64,000 bases of DNA from Arcicella aurantiaca (GTDB lineage: Bacteria; Bacteroidota; Bacteroidia; Cytophagales; Spirosomataceae), in assembly GCF_003148625.1 (NCBI RefSeq), contig NZ_QGGO01000008.1:124001-188000 (forward strand), written 5' to 3'. The position numbers and the translations under genes were made by a program. The notes under the pieces were generated by a model, which was given only the letters and a program-made list of their open reading frames with translations, was not told where the DNA came from and made no database searches. Of the stretch, positions 9,159 to 18,676 are shown in pieces; position 1 is the stretch's first letter, and each line of letters starts with the position of its first letter.

Positions 9159-9965
9159 TTACAAATTATAATGCGACCGAATTACGCCTTTATATCCACG
9201 TTGCGACAACCACGTTAATTTTTCAGTTGCGGCTTCTTTCGTATAAAATTCACCAAACATTAATCGAAAAATTTTATTAGTATCCTTCTCTCCTACCTGA
9301 ACGTATATTTCTTCCTTTTTAATACCCATTTTCACCAATTCATCATATAAATCCTGAACCATATTCAAGCTTGAAAGTGCCGTAACTTGAACTCCAAAAC
9401 CCTTTGGTGATTTCTCTGAGCCATTAATATCATACGTTCTATTTATTGAAAAAGGTGGTGCTGGCACTGCCGAATTTGCAACAATTTTATTCTCTTTGGG
9501 TTCTTCTTTAGAACTTACCTCACGTCCTTTGGTCAGTAAGTTATCCAAAGCTTTATCAATTGTTTTTTCAGGCGTTGGATGAGAAACTACTTCTAAACGA
9601 ACTTTAGCTTTTCCACTTGCCATCATTCCTAATTTTGAAGCGGCTTCTTTTGATAAATTTATTATTTTACCCTCTTCTTCACATTTACAAAAATCATTGA
9701 CTCTTACTTGTACTGAAAGATTATTTTCTAAATTAGTAACTTTCAATAAGGTATTAAGAGGAAATTTTGAATGAGAAGCTGTCAGTTGTGAATCGTCGTA
9801 TTTTTCCCCAAAAGATGTTAACTTTCCTTTGAGATTAGCCGCATAGTAACGTGCTGTACCTTCTTCGGTACTTACGCCTTTGCCTACTGGGCCAATCTGA
9901 TTGGCAAAGCTATGATGACCAGTGGCCCACAAAACAATCAATGCTGATGCGATAATCTTTTTCAT
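9159..9965 (-). CDS. RlpA-like septal ring/SPOR protein
   Basis: A signal peptide (about 1-21) is followed by a double-psi beta-barrel domain (GTARYYAANLKGKLTSFGEKY through INLSKEAASKLG, about residues 37-125), a linker and a C-terminal SPOR domain (about 195-268). SPOR domains bind glycan strands stripped of peptides at the septum, and RlpA proteins cleave or bind them. The usual VNDRGP loop reads VNDFCKCEEEGK here, with two Cys. The enzymatic aspartate is kept, but the loop is atypical, so lytic activity is uncertain. Confidence 0.8.
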   Translation of the reverse strand: MKKIIASALIVLWATGHHSFANQIGPVGKGVSTEEGTARYYAANLKGKLTSFGEKYDDSQLTASHSKFPLNTLLKVTNLENNLSVQVRVNDFCKCEEEGKIINLSKEAASKLGMMASGKAKVRLEVVSHPTPEKTIDKALDNLLTKGREVSSKEEPKENKIVANSAVPAPPFSINRTYDINGSEKSPKGFGVQVTALSSLNMVQDLYDELVKMGIKKEEIYVQVGEKDTNKIFRLMFGEFYTKEAATEKLTWLSQRGYKGVIRSHYNL

Positions 9966-10283
9966 GGTGGTTTGGTTTAATCTTAATTAATGGGTTATTT
10001 TTTATTTTAGTATGTTATAAACTTGTATCATAAATTCAATTTTTATTTATATTATTGTAAGGATTTGTTATTCAAAAAGGCTAATACTGCAAATCTAAGC
10101 ACTTTTTATGACATTTACAGTAGGTATATCAATTTACGTGCCATTTTTTATAAACGAATAAAATGTGGTTTCGCTCACAAGTTACAAAATATTAAAAAAT
10201 CAGCAAAAAATTGTGTAAAACAATCTATATTCACGCTTATACTGAGCTTAAAACCAAATTACCATTTTTTAACATAAACATTT
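9966..10283. other. AT-rich divergent intergenic region between the rlpA-like gene and glgE
   Basis: This 318-nt gap separates two divergent genes and must hold both promoters, but I see no clear TTG/TAnnTTTG pair. TATATTCA at about 10228 is a weak candidate for glgE. An open frame at 10023-10277 has no coding character. Confidence 0.4.
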
Positions 10284-12251
10284 ATGAATCAATTTTCTAA
10301 ATCAATTCAAGGACAACAACGAGTAATAATTGAACATATCACTCCACAATTAGAAGGTGGGCGTTTTGCGGTGAAAGCCTTTGTGGATGACACTATCAAA
10401 GTGGAAGCTGATGTATTTTTGGACGGACACGACCTCCTCTCTACCAATCTACTTTATAAATTTTCAAAAGATAAAGACTGGACAAGTATCCCGATGTCTT
10501 TTGTCGGAAATGACCATTACGAAGCCTATTTCGACGTAAAAGAGAATGGACTTTATACCTACACAATCGAGGCTTGGGTTGACCATTCGGCAAGTTGGGA
10601 GCATGAAATGGAAATGAAAATTAAGGACGGACAACACGTAAATGTTGAGCTATTGGTTGGGGCGAATATTTTAGATAAAATGGCATCAATTGCCAGTAAA
10701 GAAGATAAAACCGAACTAAAAGCCTACGCTAAATTATTCCGTGACCCTAAAAATTATGATGAATCCGTAGCCTTTGCCAGTAGCGAAAAAATGCACCATT
10801 GGATTCATCAATATCCAGATAAACAACACGTTAGCATTCATAAAGAATTAAAACTTTGGGTTGATAGAGAAAAAGCGGCATTTTCGTCGTGGTACTCCAT
10901 GTTCCCACGTTCAGCATCAACCGACCGCAAGCGTTTGCACGGAAATTTTAAAGATGTTGAAGAAAATGTTTTACCCCGTATGAAATCACTGGGCTTTGAT
11001 GTTTTGTATATTCCACCGATTCACCCCATCGGAATGCAATTCAGAAAAGGGAAAAATAATTCGACAACCTGTCAAGAAGATGAGCCAGGTGTTCCTTACG
11101 GCATTGGCTCAGAAGAAGGCGGACATACTGCTATTCATTCAGAATTAGGAACTTTAGACGACCTCAAACATTTAATTGCTACCTGTAAATCAATGGATAT
11201 TGAGTTAGCGATGGATTTGGCAATTCAATGCTCGCCCGACCACCCTTGGGCAAAAGAACATCCAGAATGGTTCAAGATTCGCCCTGACGGAACGATTCAA
11301 TACGCAGAAAATCCTCCGAAGAAATACCAAGATATTTACCCAATCAATTTTGAGTCTGAAAATTGGCAAGGGCTTTGGCAAGAACTTAAAAATGTCATTA
11401 TGACGTGGGCAGAATGGGGCGTGCGTATTATTCGGGTAGATAACCCACACACCAAAGCTTTTGGCTTTTGGGAATGGGTCATTGCAGAAGTACAAGCGGT
11501 TTATCCTGATATGATTTTCTTAGCGGAAGCCTTCACGAAACCTCGTGTAATGGAACAATTGGCAAAATTGGGTTATACGCAGTCATATACGTATTACACG
11601 TGGAGAAATACAAAAGCGGACTTGATTGGCTACATGAATGAACTAACCAAAACAGACCAAGCGATGTATATGCGACCAAATTTTTGGTCGAATACTCATG
11701 ATATTTTGCCGTATTCGTTGCAAAGCGGGCTTGAACCTTTGTTCTTGATTCGTTATTTTATGGCGGCTACGCTTTCATCAAATTACGGAATTTTTGGACC
11801 TTTCTACGAGTCGATGATTCACGAAGCAAATCCAGGAAAAGAAGAATATAAAAACTCTGAAAAGTACGAAATCAGACAGTGGGATTGGAAATTTGAGAAT
11901 AAACTCACGCATATTATACGTATGACCAACCAAGCAAGAAAGGAAAATTCGGCACTACAACGCACCAATAATATTACTTTCTGTGAAATTGAAAACGATA
12001 ATATTTTGGCGTATATCAAAACCCATTGGAACGGCAATCGTATTTTATCCATCGTCAATTTAGATGCGTACAATTCGCAAGGCGGTTATGTGCGAGTACC
12101 GTTAAATCTCATCGGCAAACGTCCAGACGAAGAATATATCGTTCATGATTTATTGACAGGAGCCAAATATTTTTGGACGGGGGAATTTAATCCAATTGAA
12201 TTAAACCCACAATTAATGCCTATGCACTTGTTTAGAATTGAGGATTTGTAG
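10284..12251 (+). CDS. glgE: Alpha-1,4-glucan:maltose-1-phosphate maltosyltransferase
   Basis: GlgE (GH13_3) extends alpha-1,4-glucans with maltose from maltose-1-phosphate. The 655-residue protein has the N-terminal beta domain (RVIIEHITPQLEGGRFAVKA and the DVFLDGHD stretch), the catalytic barrel with nucleophile D386 in IIRVDNPHTK, acid/base E415 in FLAEAF, and the third carboxylate in SNTHDILP. The family-specific VDNPHTK motif separates it from ordinary amylases. The donor-making maltokinase is 20 kb away at 32956-34542 and the branching enzyme is at 22978. Confidence 0.95.
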   Translation: MNQFSKSIQGQQRVIIEHITPQLEGGRFAVKAFVDDTIKVEADVFLDGHDLLSTNLLYKFSKDKDWTSIPMSFVGNDHYEAYFDVKENGLYTYTIEAWVDHSASWEHEMEMKIKDGQHVNVELLVGANILDKMASIASKEDKTELKAYAKLFRDPKNYDESVAFASSEKMHHWIHQYPDKQHVSIHKELKLWVDREKAAFSSWYSMFPRSASTDRKRLHGNFKDVEENVLPRMKSLGFDVLYIPPIHPIGMQFRKGKNNSTTCQEDEPGVPYGIGSEEGGHTAIHSELGTLDDLKHLIATCKSMDIELAMDLAIQCSPDHPWAKEHPEWFKIRPDGTIQYAENPPKKYQDIYPINFESENWQGLWQELKNVIMTWAEWGVRIIRVDNPHTKAFGFWEWVIAEVQAVYPDMIFLAEAFTKPRVMEQLAKLGYTQSYTYYTWRNTKADLIGYMNELTKTDQAMYMRPNFWSNTHDILPYSLQSGLEPLFLIRYFMAATLSSNYGIFGPFYESMIHEANPGKEEYKNSEKYEIRQWDWKFENKLTHIIRMTNQARKENSALQRTNNITFCEIENDNILAYIKTHWNGNRILSIVNLDAYNSQGGYVRVPLNLIGKRPDEEYIVHDLLTGAKYFWTGEFNPIELNPQLMPMHLFRIEDL

Positions 12252-12256
12252 CCAAT

Positions 12257-12297
12257 CAAAGAAGTCTCTTCAATTTAGAGTTGAAAAGGCTTCTTTG
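12257..12297 (+). terminator. Hairpin after glgE, probable terminator
   Basis: A 17-bp stem with two mismatches (CAAAGAAGTCTCTTCAA / TTGAAAAGGCTTCTTTG, 7-nt loop) lies just after the glgE stop. It separates glgE from the ATPase gene. The U-tract is weak. Confidence 0.6.
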
Positions 12298-12351
12298 TAA
12301 AATAACTATAATTAAAGTATTTTTAGAATCTATTTAAAGATTATATCAAAC

Positions 12352-13953
12352 ATGAGCAAACAACAATTACCAAAAGTGGTTGTAGAGATTCTGAAAGAAA
12401 TTTCTCAGAAGGTGAAAGAGTTTAACAAAACTTCTGAGTTCAATTTAGTAGCAAAAACTTCTGATGACTTTTTGTTAAAAATTTACCCACAAAATCATGA
12501 ATCTATATACTTTCAAATTAATCAATACCAAATAGATGACATTTATAAGCCTTTAGATGAAACAACCTCAAAGTACACATTTATTATCAACGTTAAGAGT
12601 TCTAATATAATTTTTTCAGAGAATGAGCGAAAGGGTACTATGTTCCAATTGAGTCCTAAGAAAGAACTAATTATGTATCTTGATAAATATTTACAGACAC
12701 TAAATGTAATATATCTAACAGTTGAAGCAGCCAGAAAAGCGACAATAGATCTGTCAGATTTATTTGAGATAGAACAAGACGAAGAAGAAATCACCCACGA
12801 ACCAGACCAATATGAATCAGCAGACAAGATTCTTCCATATACACTTAAACAATTAAAAGTAAAAGACTTTCAAGGTATTGACGAAACAGAAATTGAGGAT
12901 ATTCCAGTAGATACACAGTGGATATTTTTAGTAGGAGAAAATGGTTTTGGCAAAACTACTATTCTCCAAGCTATCTTTTTAGGACTTCATGGAACCTTAG
13001 ATGGCAATATTAATCTATTGGAGGATAAAAATTGTAGTATTCAAGTAGAGTATAAAAGTCCAGAACAAAGTATCATCAATAGTATAAGAGACAATAAACA
13101 TCCGCTAACTCATTTGGCTGCTTACGGACCTGGACGATTAAATTTACAGGGGGTAAAAAGTGAAAATGTAGAAGATAGGAATAATTCTGTTTCATACAAT
13201 CTATTTAATTCAGACGGTTTTTTATTCAATATAAATGCAGACTTAGAACGTTTAGAGTACAAGGATAAAAAAAGGTTTAACCTACTAAAAAAAGCCATTT
13301 GCACACTCATTCCTAATATAGCTGACATCAAAGTAAATAAAGAAACGGAGCAAATTGAATATATAGAACAAGACTTAAATAACGAAAATCAAGAAGTTAC
13401 GTATAAACCATTACCATTTAGAAAATTAGCCTCTGGATTCAAAAGTATTATTGCCTTAGCAGGAGATATTATTGTCAGACTTTCTAAAAACCAACCTGAA
13501 GCTAAGAATCCTTCTCAGTTAAAAGGAATCGTTATTATTGATGAAATAGATTTGCACCTACATCCAAAATTCCAAAGACTTTTAATAGGTAAATTCTCTG
13601 AAGTATTTCCACAAATTCAATTTATCGTTTCTACGCATAGTCCTATCCCTTTGTTAGGAGCCGCTTCTAATACAATTATTTTGAAAGTAAACAGAACGCA
13701 AGCAGAAGGCATCAAAATTGAAAAAGTAGATATTGATTTAAAGAACCTCACCCCAAACTTGGTTTTAACTTCAGGGATTTTTGATATGGAAGAATTTACT
13801 TCTATCCAAAATACAGATATTTCACAAGTAAGAACAGAAGATTCAGCCAAAGAAATGGAGGAAAATAACCGAGTGAAACAAGCACTCAAAGTTTTTGAAA
13901 AAAGTGACGAGAATTTTCCTGATGAATTATTTATTCCTACAACCACTAAATAG
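12352..13953 (+). CDS. AAA/ABC-type ATPase, PtuA-like component of a Septu-type defence pair
   Basis: After an unusual N-terminal region of about 165 residues, which I do not recognise, comes an SMC/ABC-like ATPase domain. It has Walker A GENGFGKT (195-202), a Walker B segment IVIIDEIDLHLHP (about 393-405) and an H-loop IVSTHSPIP. This is the AAA_15/AAA_21 class found in PtuA, OLD and RloC-type proteins. It is followed after 12 nt by an HNH nuclease of the PtuB type, which is what suggests Septu anti-phage defence. In Septu, PtuA senses infection and gates the nuclease. No reverse transcriptase is adjacent, so a retron form is not indicated. Confidence 0.75.
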   Translation: MSKQQLPKVVVEILKEISQKVKEFNKTSEFNLVAKTSDDFLLKIYPQNHESIYFQINQYQIDDIYKPLDETTSKYTFIINVKSSNIIFSENERKGTMFQLSPKKELIMYLDKYLQTLNVIYLTVEAARKATIDLSDLFEIEQDEEEITHEPDQYESADKILPYTLKQLKVKDFQGIDETEIEDIPVDTQWIFLVGENGFGKTTILQAIFLGLHGTLDGNINLLEDKNCSIQVEYKSPEQSIINSIRDNKHPLTHLAAYGPGRLNLQGVKSENVEDRNNSVSYNLFNSDGFLFNINADLERLEYKDKKRFNLLKKAICTLIPNIADIKVNKETEQIEYIEQDLNNENQEVTYKPLPFRKLASGFKSIIALAGDIIVRLSKNQPEAKNPSQLKGIVIIDEIDLHLHPKFQRLLIGKFSEVFPQIQFIVSTHSPIPLLGAASNTIILKVNRTQAEGIKIEKVDIDLKNLTPNLVLTSGIFDMEEFTSIQNTDISQVRTEDSAKEMEENNRVKQALKVFEKSDENFPDELFIPTTTK

Positions 13954-13965
13954 ATTTGTAAACCT

Positions 13966-14835
13966 ATGATTAGCATAAGTAAAGACTTTAAGAATCCACC
14001 CAAAAAACTATTAGATTCCAAAAGAAATGATCTTATTAAAGATTCTCTTATTACAAAAAATAAGCATAAATTTAACGGTTCTGTATATAGAAAAACTACG
14101 ATTGAGGCATTGGAAGCACTATATAACCATAAATGTGCCTATTGCGAGACGGATACGTCCGCAGGTGCACCTTTACAGGTAGAACATTTTCGTCCTAAAG
14201 CTAAAGTAGATAATATAGAAGAAGATCCCGAACATTATGGGTATTATTGGTTGGCTTATGAATGGAGTAACCTTACATTAGGTTGTAGTAAATGTAATAA
14301 TGCGAAGAAAAATCATTTTCCAATTACAGGTAATCGTTTATCAGAGCCAATATCCTTCGATGCAAATGGACTTCCTACTGATAAATATTTACAATTAAAC
14401 TCCGAAACTCTATTAGCAGAAAAACCCGTACTCCTTAATCCTGAAATAGATGAAGTAGAAAAACATTTTTATTTTTTACCAAACGGTGAAATAAAAGGAT
14501 TAAGTGACAGAGGACAACAAACCATAGAAATTCTTAAACTTAACAGAAATAGACTAATATTTTGGCGGAAAAAGTTGGTGGATGACTGTTTAAATGATAT
14601 TAGTAATACTTTAGAAGATTTTATTGCCAAAAGAATCAATATCGAAACGTGTCAATATTATATCAGGAACATTTTTAGTAAAATTGCCCAACAACAACAT
14701 CCAAGTAAGCAGTATTCCCGTTTTGACTTTTTTATGTTTTCTAAATTTGAAATATTTTTTGGTAATCAATTACAGCCTAAACAGCGTCAAGCAGTAATGA
14801 GATTTTTCGAAATGTATAGAGAAGGAACTTTATAA
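13966..14835 (+). CDS. HNH endonuclease, PtuB-like partner
   Basis: This 289-residue protein has an HNH/zinc-ribbon core: C57-x2-C60 (CAYC), H74 in QVEHFRPK, and C107-x2-C110 followed by NNAKKNHF. It resembles the TIGR02646/PtuB group of nucleases that partner AAA ATPases. The C-terminal 150 residues are helical and lack known motifs. Position and spacing (12 nt after the ATPase gene) indicate one operon. It would cut nucleic acid during phage infection; this role is inferred from the pairing. Confidence 0.78.
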   Translation: MISISKDFKNPPKKLLDSKRNDLIKDSLITKNKHKFNGSVYRKTTIEALEALYNHKCAYCETDTSAGAPLQVEHFRPKAKVDNIEEDPEHYGYYWLAYEWSNLTLGCSKCNNAKKNHFPITGNRLSEPISFDANGLPTDKYLQLNSETLLAEKPVLLNPEIDEVEKHFYFLPNGEIKGLSDRGQQTIEILKLNRNRLIFWRKKLVDDCLNDISNTLEDFIAKRINIETCQYYIRNIFSKIAQQQHPSKQYSRFDFFMFSKFEIFFGNQLQPKQRQAVMRFFEMYREGTL

Positions 14836-14848
14836 AATCAATCCCTAT

Positions 14849-14920
14849 CTTTTGCCATCGTCTGTGTCTCCACAGACGACTTCAATTTATCATCTGTGAA
14901 GACACAGACAACAGCAAAAG
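14849..14920. repeat. Nested inverted repeat (31-bp arms) after the Septu-like pair
   Basis: The arms are 14849-14879 and 14890-14920 with a 10-nt loop. Each arm also contains its own small palindrome (GTCTGTG-TCTC-CACAGAC). The arms differ at five positions, and each difference still pairs as G-U if the minus strand is the RNA. It may end transcription of the defence operon or be a mobile palindromic repeat. Confidence 0.7.
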
Positions 14921-14969
14921 CCCCATAAATTCCACAAAATCACTAATTTTACCATTAAACCAATAAAAT

Positions 14970-15236
14970 ATGTTAGACAAAAAGGATTATTCTAAATTAA
15001 CACTTGAAGAGTTGTTGTTAGAAGAAAAAAAGGTAAAACAAAATGAAATCCTTTCTGCGGGATTCATCGGATTTTGTGTGGGTGTAATGATTTTTGGACT
15101 TGTGAAAAATGGCTTTGGTTTTCTTTATATTGCCATCTTATTATTTTTGATTTCTGCATCTTATAAAAATTCAAAGGTTCAAAAACAAAAACTGAAACAA
15201 ATTCAAGCTGAAATCAATCTCAAAAACACCCAATAG
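14970..15236 (+). CDS. Small membrane protein of unknown function
   Basis: This 88-residue protein has a charged N-terminal helix (LTLEELLLEEKKVKQNE), two hydrophobic segments (about 29-46 and 51-66) and a basic C-terminal helix. It resembles small Bacteroidota membrane proteins without assigned role. It stands between the defence pair and the histidine kinase gene with gaps on both sides, so it is probably its own unit. I do not recognise a family. Confidence 0.6.
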   Translation: MLDKKDYSKLTLEELLLEEKKVKQNEILSAGFIGFCVGVMIFGLVKNGFGFLYIAILLFLISASYKNSKVQKQKLKQIQAEINLKNTQ

Positions 15237-15306
15237 CAATAATCTCAAGGCTGTATTTACACAATACTAACCAATAGAAGTATTAGAAAATATAAGTCTA
15301 TTTATT

Positions 15307-15314
15307 TAACTTTG
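15307..15314 (+). promoter_or_regulatory. Possible -7 element upstream of the PAS histidine kinase
   Basis: TAACTTTG fits TAnnTTTG. It lies about 200 nt upstream of the kinase start in a 274-nt gap (15237-15510). The -33 element is not clear. The rest of the gap is AT-rich without recognisable structure. Confidence 0.35.
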
Positions 15315-15510
15315 CTATGTTCATTAACTAAAAACAAGCCTTAATTTGAAAACAAACAAAAACTAACCCCTTCATTTTAAGTAAATATTGCCCCCCTTAT
15401 TTACAAATATCATCCAAGGAGTTTACCGCAAATACAAATTCCTCAGTATTTAATCCCCACTTAAAAGCCTTATTCTAAATAATATAGGCATTTAATTTCT
15501 TGCATGATAT

Positions 15511-17505
15511 ATGAAACCTAACAACAGCATCCCTCTTAGCTCTCCCCTTGCGGAAGCAGTTTCTCACGATGGCACATTTAGTTTAGCCGTTTTAGAAAGT
15601 AGCCCCGATTGTCTGAAAATAATTGACACAAATGGACGACTTCTATTTATGAATACCAATGGACAATATTTAATGGAAATTGACAATTTTGATAGTTTAA
15701 AAAACAAACGCTGGAGTGATTTATGGGAAAAAGACTATCAAGAAACTGTTGAAAATGCTATTAATCAAGCATTAGTAGGTCAGACGGCTCAATTTACAGC
15801 ACCTTGCTATACTGTTAAAGGAACACCCAAATGGTGGAATGTCATAGTGTCGCCAGTAGCCAATAAATCTGGAAATATATCGCAACTTATAGCGACATCA
15901 AGAGATATTACCGAGCAAAAAAAATACGAAGAAAACCTCCGTAAAACGCAAGAAAAATTGCACGGAGGCTTAAAAGTAGCCAATTTAGCCTTGGCAGAAG
16001 TTAATTATTTGACTAACACAATAGAACTTTCGCCAGAAGCTGCCATCATGTACGGTTTATCTACCGAACGTCTAAAAATTAGTCGGGAAGAATGGCATAA
16101 TACTTTTCATCCAGATTATAAAAATGCTTTAGAAGAAGAAATTGATAAATCATTAAAACTCAATAATAGCCATTCTATTGAAGTTGAACATCCCATTATT
16201 TTACCATGTGGAGACATCCGTTGGCTAAAAGTCAATAAGCAAATATATTTTGACACCAATAGTTTATCGTTTAAACCTTTGTATAGTATTTTGGCAGTAC
16301 AAGATATTACCCAAAAGAAAAAAGCCGAAGAAGAAATCAAAGAAAGCGAAAACCGTTTTAGAACTTTAGCCAATTCTATTCCACAATTAGCTTGGATGAT
16401 GGATGCTCAAGGAAAAATTAGTTGGTACAACGACCGTTGGTATAACTACACAGGAACAACTTATGATGAAATGATGAAAAATGGTTGGCAACACATTCAT
16501 CATCCAGATTTAATGGAAGGAGTTGTCGCTCATTTTAAAAAAGCTATTTTAACAGGTGAAGAATGGGAGGATACATTTTTATTAAAAAGCAAACACGGAG
16601 ACTATAAATGGTTTCTTTCAAGAGCAATTCCACTCCGAAATGACAATGGAGAGATAGTTCAGTGGTTTGGGACAAATACTGACATTTCTGTTCAAAAAGA
16701 ATCACAAGAGGCCTTAAACCTACTCAATGCGTCGTTGGAAGATAAAGTAAGAGTGCGTACAGAAGAATTAATGGCTAAAAATTTGGAACTTGAACAAATG
16801 AATAATGAACTTTCATCATTCAGTTTTGTGGCGAGTCACGACTTGCAAGAGCCTTTACGCAAAATTAGAGCATTTAGTACCCGAATTTTAGAAACTGAAA
16901 CTTTCTCTGAACGCACAACCGATTATTTTAATCGAATTATTTCTGCTGGAGAACGAATGCAAAATTTAATTAATGATTTACTCAATTTTTCAAGAACTAA
17001 TGCTACTGAATTGAAGTTCAGTTCTTGTAATTTGAATGAAATAATTGAAGAAATAAAGAATTTTTCAGCAGAAATAATCATTGAAAAAGATGCTATTTTT
17101 GATATTGAAGAACTGCCGACTATCCATAGTGTCCGTACATTCTTATCTCAATTGTTCTCAAATCTTATTAATAATGCCTTGAAATACAGCAAGAAAGATA
17201 CAATTCCTCATATCAAAATTAATTCATTTATCATTAGTGGTGAAAATATAAACCTCCCTAATGTTGACATCCAAAAGACATATTATTGCATATCAGTTAC
17301 TGACAATGGTATCGGTTTCGAGCAAGAATATGCTCAGAAAATTTTTGAATTATTCAAACGTCTTCATGGTAAAAGTGAATACTCTGGAACAGGCGTTGGA
17401 CTTACAATTTGCAAAAAAATCGTTAGTCGTTTAAATGGATTTATTATCGCTACAAGCAAACTTAATCATGGAGCAACATTTACTATTTATTTACCCAAAT
17501 CGTAA
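15511..17505 (+). CDS. PAS-domain sensor histidine kinase
   Basis: The 664-residue protein has three PAS/PAC units (about 25-140, 150-275 and 282-400), a coiled linker, a HisKA domain with phospho-acceptor H443 in FVASHDLQEPL, and a HATPase domain (N box LFSNLINNALKYS, G boxes VTDNGIGF and GTGVGLTICKK). There are no membrane segments or receiver domain, so it is a cytoplasmic sensor of the phytochrome-like HisKA type. No response regulator is adjacent. The partner and the signal are unknown. Confidence 0.9.
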   Translation: MKPNNSIPLSSPLAEAVSHDGTFSLAVLESSPDCLKIIDTNGRLLFMNTNGQYLMEIDNFDSLKNKRWSDLWEKDYQETVENAINQALVGQTAQFTAPCYTVKGTPKWWNVIVSPVANKSGNISQLIATSRDITEQKKYEENLRKTQEKLHGGLKVANLALAEVNYLTNTIELSPEAAIMYGLSTERLKISREEWHNTFHPDYKNALEEEIDKSLKLNNSHSIEVEHPIILPCGDIRWLKVNKQIYFDTNSLSFKPLYSILAVQDITQKKKAEEEIKESENRFRTLANSIPQLAWMMDAQGKISWYNDRWYNYTGTTYDEMMKNGWQHIHHPDLMEGVVAHFKKAILTGEEWEDTFLLKSKHGDYKWFLSRAIPLRNDNGEIVQWFGTNTDISVQKESQEALNLLNASLEDKVRVRTEELMAKNLELEQMNNELSSFSFVASHDLQEPLRKIRAFSTRILETETFSERTTDYFNRIISAGERMQNLINDLLNFSRTNATELKFSSCNLNEIIEEIKNFSAEIIIEKDAIFDIEELPTIHSVRTFLSQLFSNLINNALKYSKKDTIPHIKINSFIISGENINLPNVDIQKTYYCISVTDNGIGFEQEYAQKIFELFKRLHGKSEYSGTGVGLTICKKIVSRLNGFIIATSKLNHGATFTIYLPKS

Positions 17506-17588
17506 TAAGATAATTGAAATGCTCTATATTACAAGACTGATACCATGTTTCATAAACTAATTGACATGGCAAAAAACAAACTATAAAT

Positions 17589-18056
17589 ATGCTAAGTCAA
17601 ACTCTATCCAAACTCTTTCAAAGAGATTTGGCTATATTATACCGAGAAATAGAAAGCTATAAATCCGAAGATTCTTTGTGGATTATCAAAGAAGAAATTA
17701 ACAATTCGGGAGGAAATTTAGCTTTACACCTTATCGGAAACCTCCGCACATACATTGGTAAAAATTTAGGAAATATACCTTACATTAGAAATAGAGAAGC
17801 TGAATTTTCATCAAAAAATATTCCTAAGCAAACAGTCTTGACGATGATTCAAGAAATGACTGAGATTGTTTTGTCAACTTTAAGTCAAATTAATGAAGAA
17901 CGATTAGCAAAGATTTATGAAGAAGAAGTATTGAGTTATGAAATGACCACCGAATATTTTTTGGTGCATTTACACGGACATCTTACGTATCACACAGGGC
18001 AAATCAATTATCATAGGAGGTTATTAGATTCTCAAATCGACTATTTACTCCACTGA
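17589..18056 (+). CDS. DinB/YfiT-like superfamily protein (DUF1572-like)
   Basis: This 155-residue helical protein has the DinB four-helix pattern with His residues in LALHLIGNLRTYIG and in HLHGHLTYHTGQINYHRRLL. The latter is the typical metal-binding end of the fold. Members are putative metal-dependent thiol transferases with mostly unknown substrates. It is tail-to-tail with the TetR gene, overlapping it by 12 nt. Confidence 0.8.
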   Translation: MLSQTLSKLFQRDLAILYREIESYKSEDSLWIIKEEINNSGGNLALHLIGNLRTYIGKNLGNIPYIRNREAEFSSKNIPKQTVLTMIQEMTEIVLSTLSQINEERLAKIYEEEVLSYEMTTEYFLVHLHGHLTYHTGQINYHRRLLDSQIDYLLH

Positions 18057-18620
18057 TTTAAGGCTTATCATTTCCCAAATCAACTCAAAAGTATCACTAA
18101 TAATTTGATGTTGTTTTGCCTTTGAGAAATCGTTATTTACCAAATAATTATTAAGCCCATAGGTATGACTACTGATAAGACTTAACATTAAATCTAACGG
18201 CAAAGGTTTTATAATTTTGTCATCAATTCCCTTATTAAGCATCTCAAACAATGGCTTGAGATGCTTTTCCATTTCTTCCGAAGCAATCATCGTTAAATAG
18301 GGAGACGTTTTGAATTGTTCCACAAAACGAAACTCCAATTTATTGTCCATCGCCCAATAAAGCGTTGACAAATATTGACCTTTCAGTATTCCTTTTAATG
18401 TATTTTCAATAACAGAATTTTCAGCAACATATTCAATCATTTTTCCTTTGGTTTCTTTAAATAAGGCGATAATTAAATCGTCTTTCGTCGGGAAATAATG
18501 AAAAAGTGTACCATTGGCAACGCCAGCCTCCTGAGCAATTTTACTGGTGGGCGTGCCATGAAACCCAAACTCGACAAAGAGTTTCAGAGCTGCTTCAAAT
18601 ATTTGTGTTCTTTTATCCAT
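18045..18620 (-). CDS. TetR/AcrR family transcriptional regulator
   Basis: The N-terminal helix-turn-helix (AALKLFVEFGFHGTPTSKIAQEAGVANGTLFHYFPTKDDL region, residues 10-45) is standard TetR. The remaining 145 residues form a ligand-binding helical domain. The neighbouring metallo-beta-lactamase gene (also minus strand, upstream) is a possible target, but the two are separated by 186 nt carrying repeats. The effector is unknown. Confidence 0.88.
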   Translation of the reverse strand: MDKRTQIFEAALKLFVEFGFHGTPTSKIAQEAGVANGTLFHYFPTKDDLIIALFKETKGKMIEYVAENSVIENTLKGILKGQYLSTLYWAMDNKLEFRFVEQFKTSPYLTMIASEEMEKHLKPLFEMLNKGIDDKIIKPLPLDLMLSLISSHTYGLNNYLVNNDFSKAKQHQIISDTFELIWEMISLKSVE

Positions 18621-18676
18621 TAAAATAGGGGTTGGTGGTTAGGATTTAGGTGATGTTTCTAAATATTATTCACGAA

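Noticed and set aside
10023-10277. 84-codon open frame upstream of glgE
   Set aside because: Composition is that of AT-rich intergenic DNA; no protein-like pattern and no start signal. I keep it as intergenic.
12252-14969. Retron organisation around the ATPase/HNH pair
   Set aside because: Retrons with PtuAB effectors need a reverse transcriptase and msr-msd region; neither is present within several kb.
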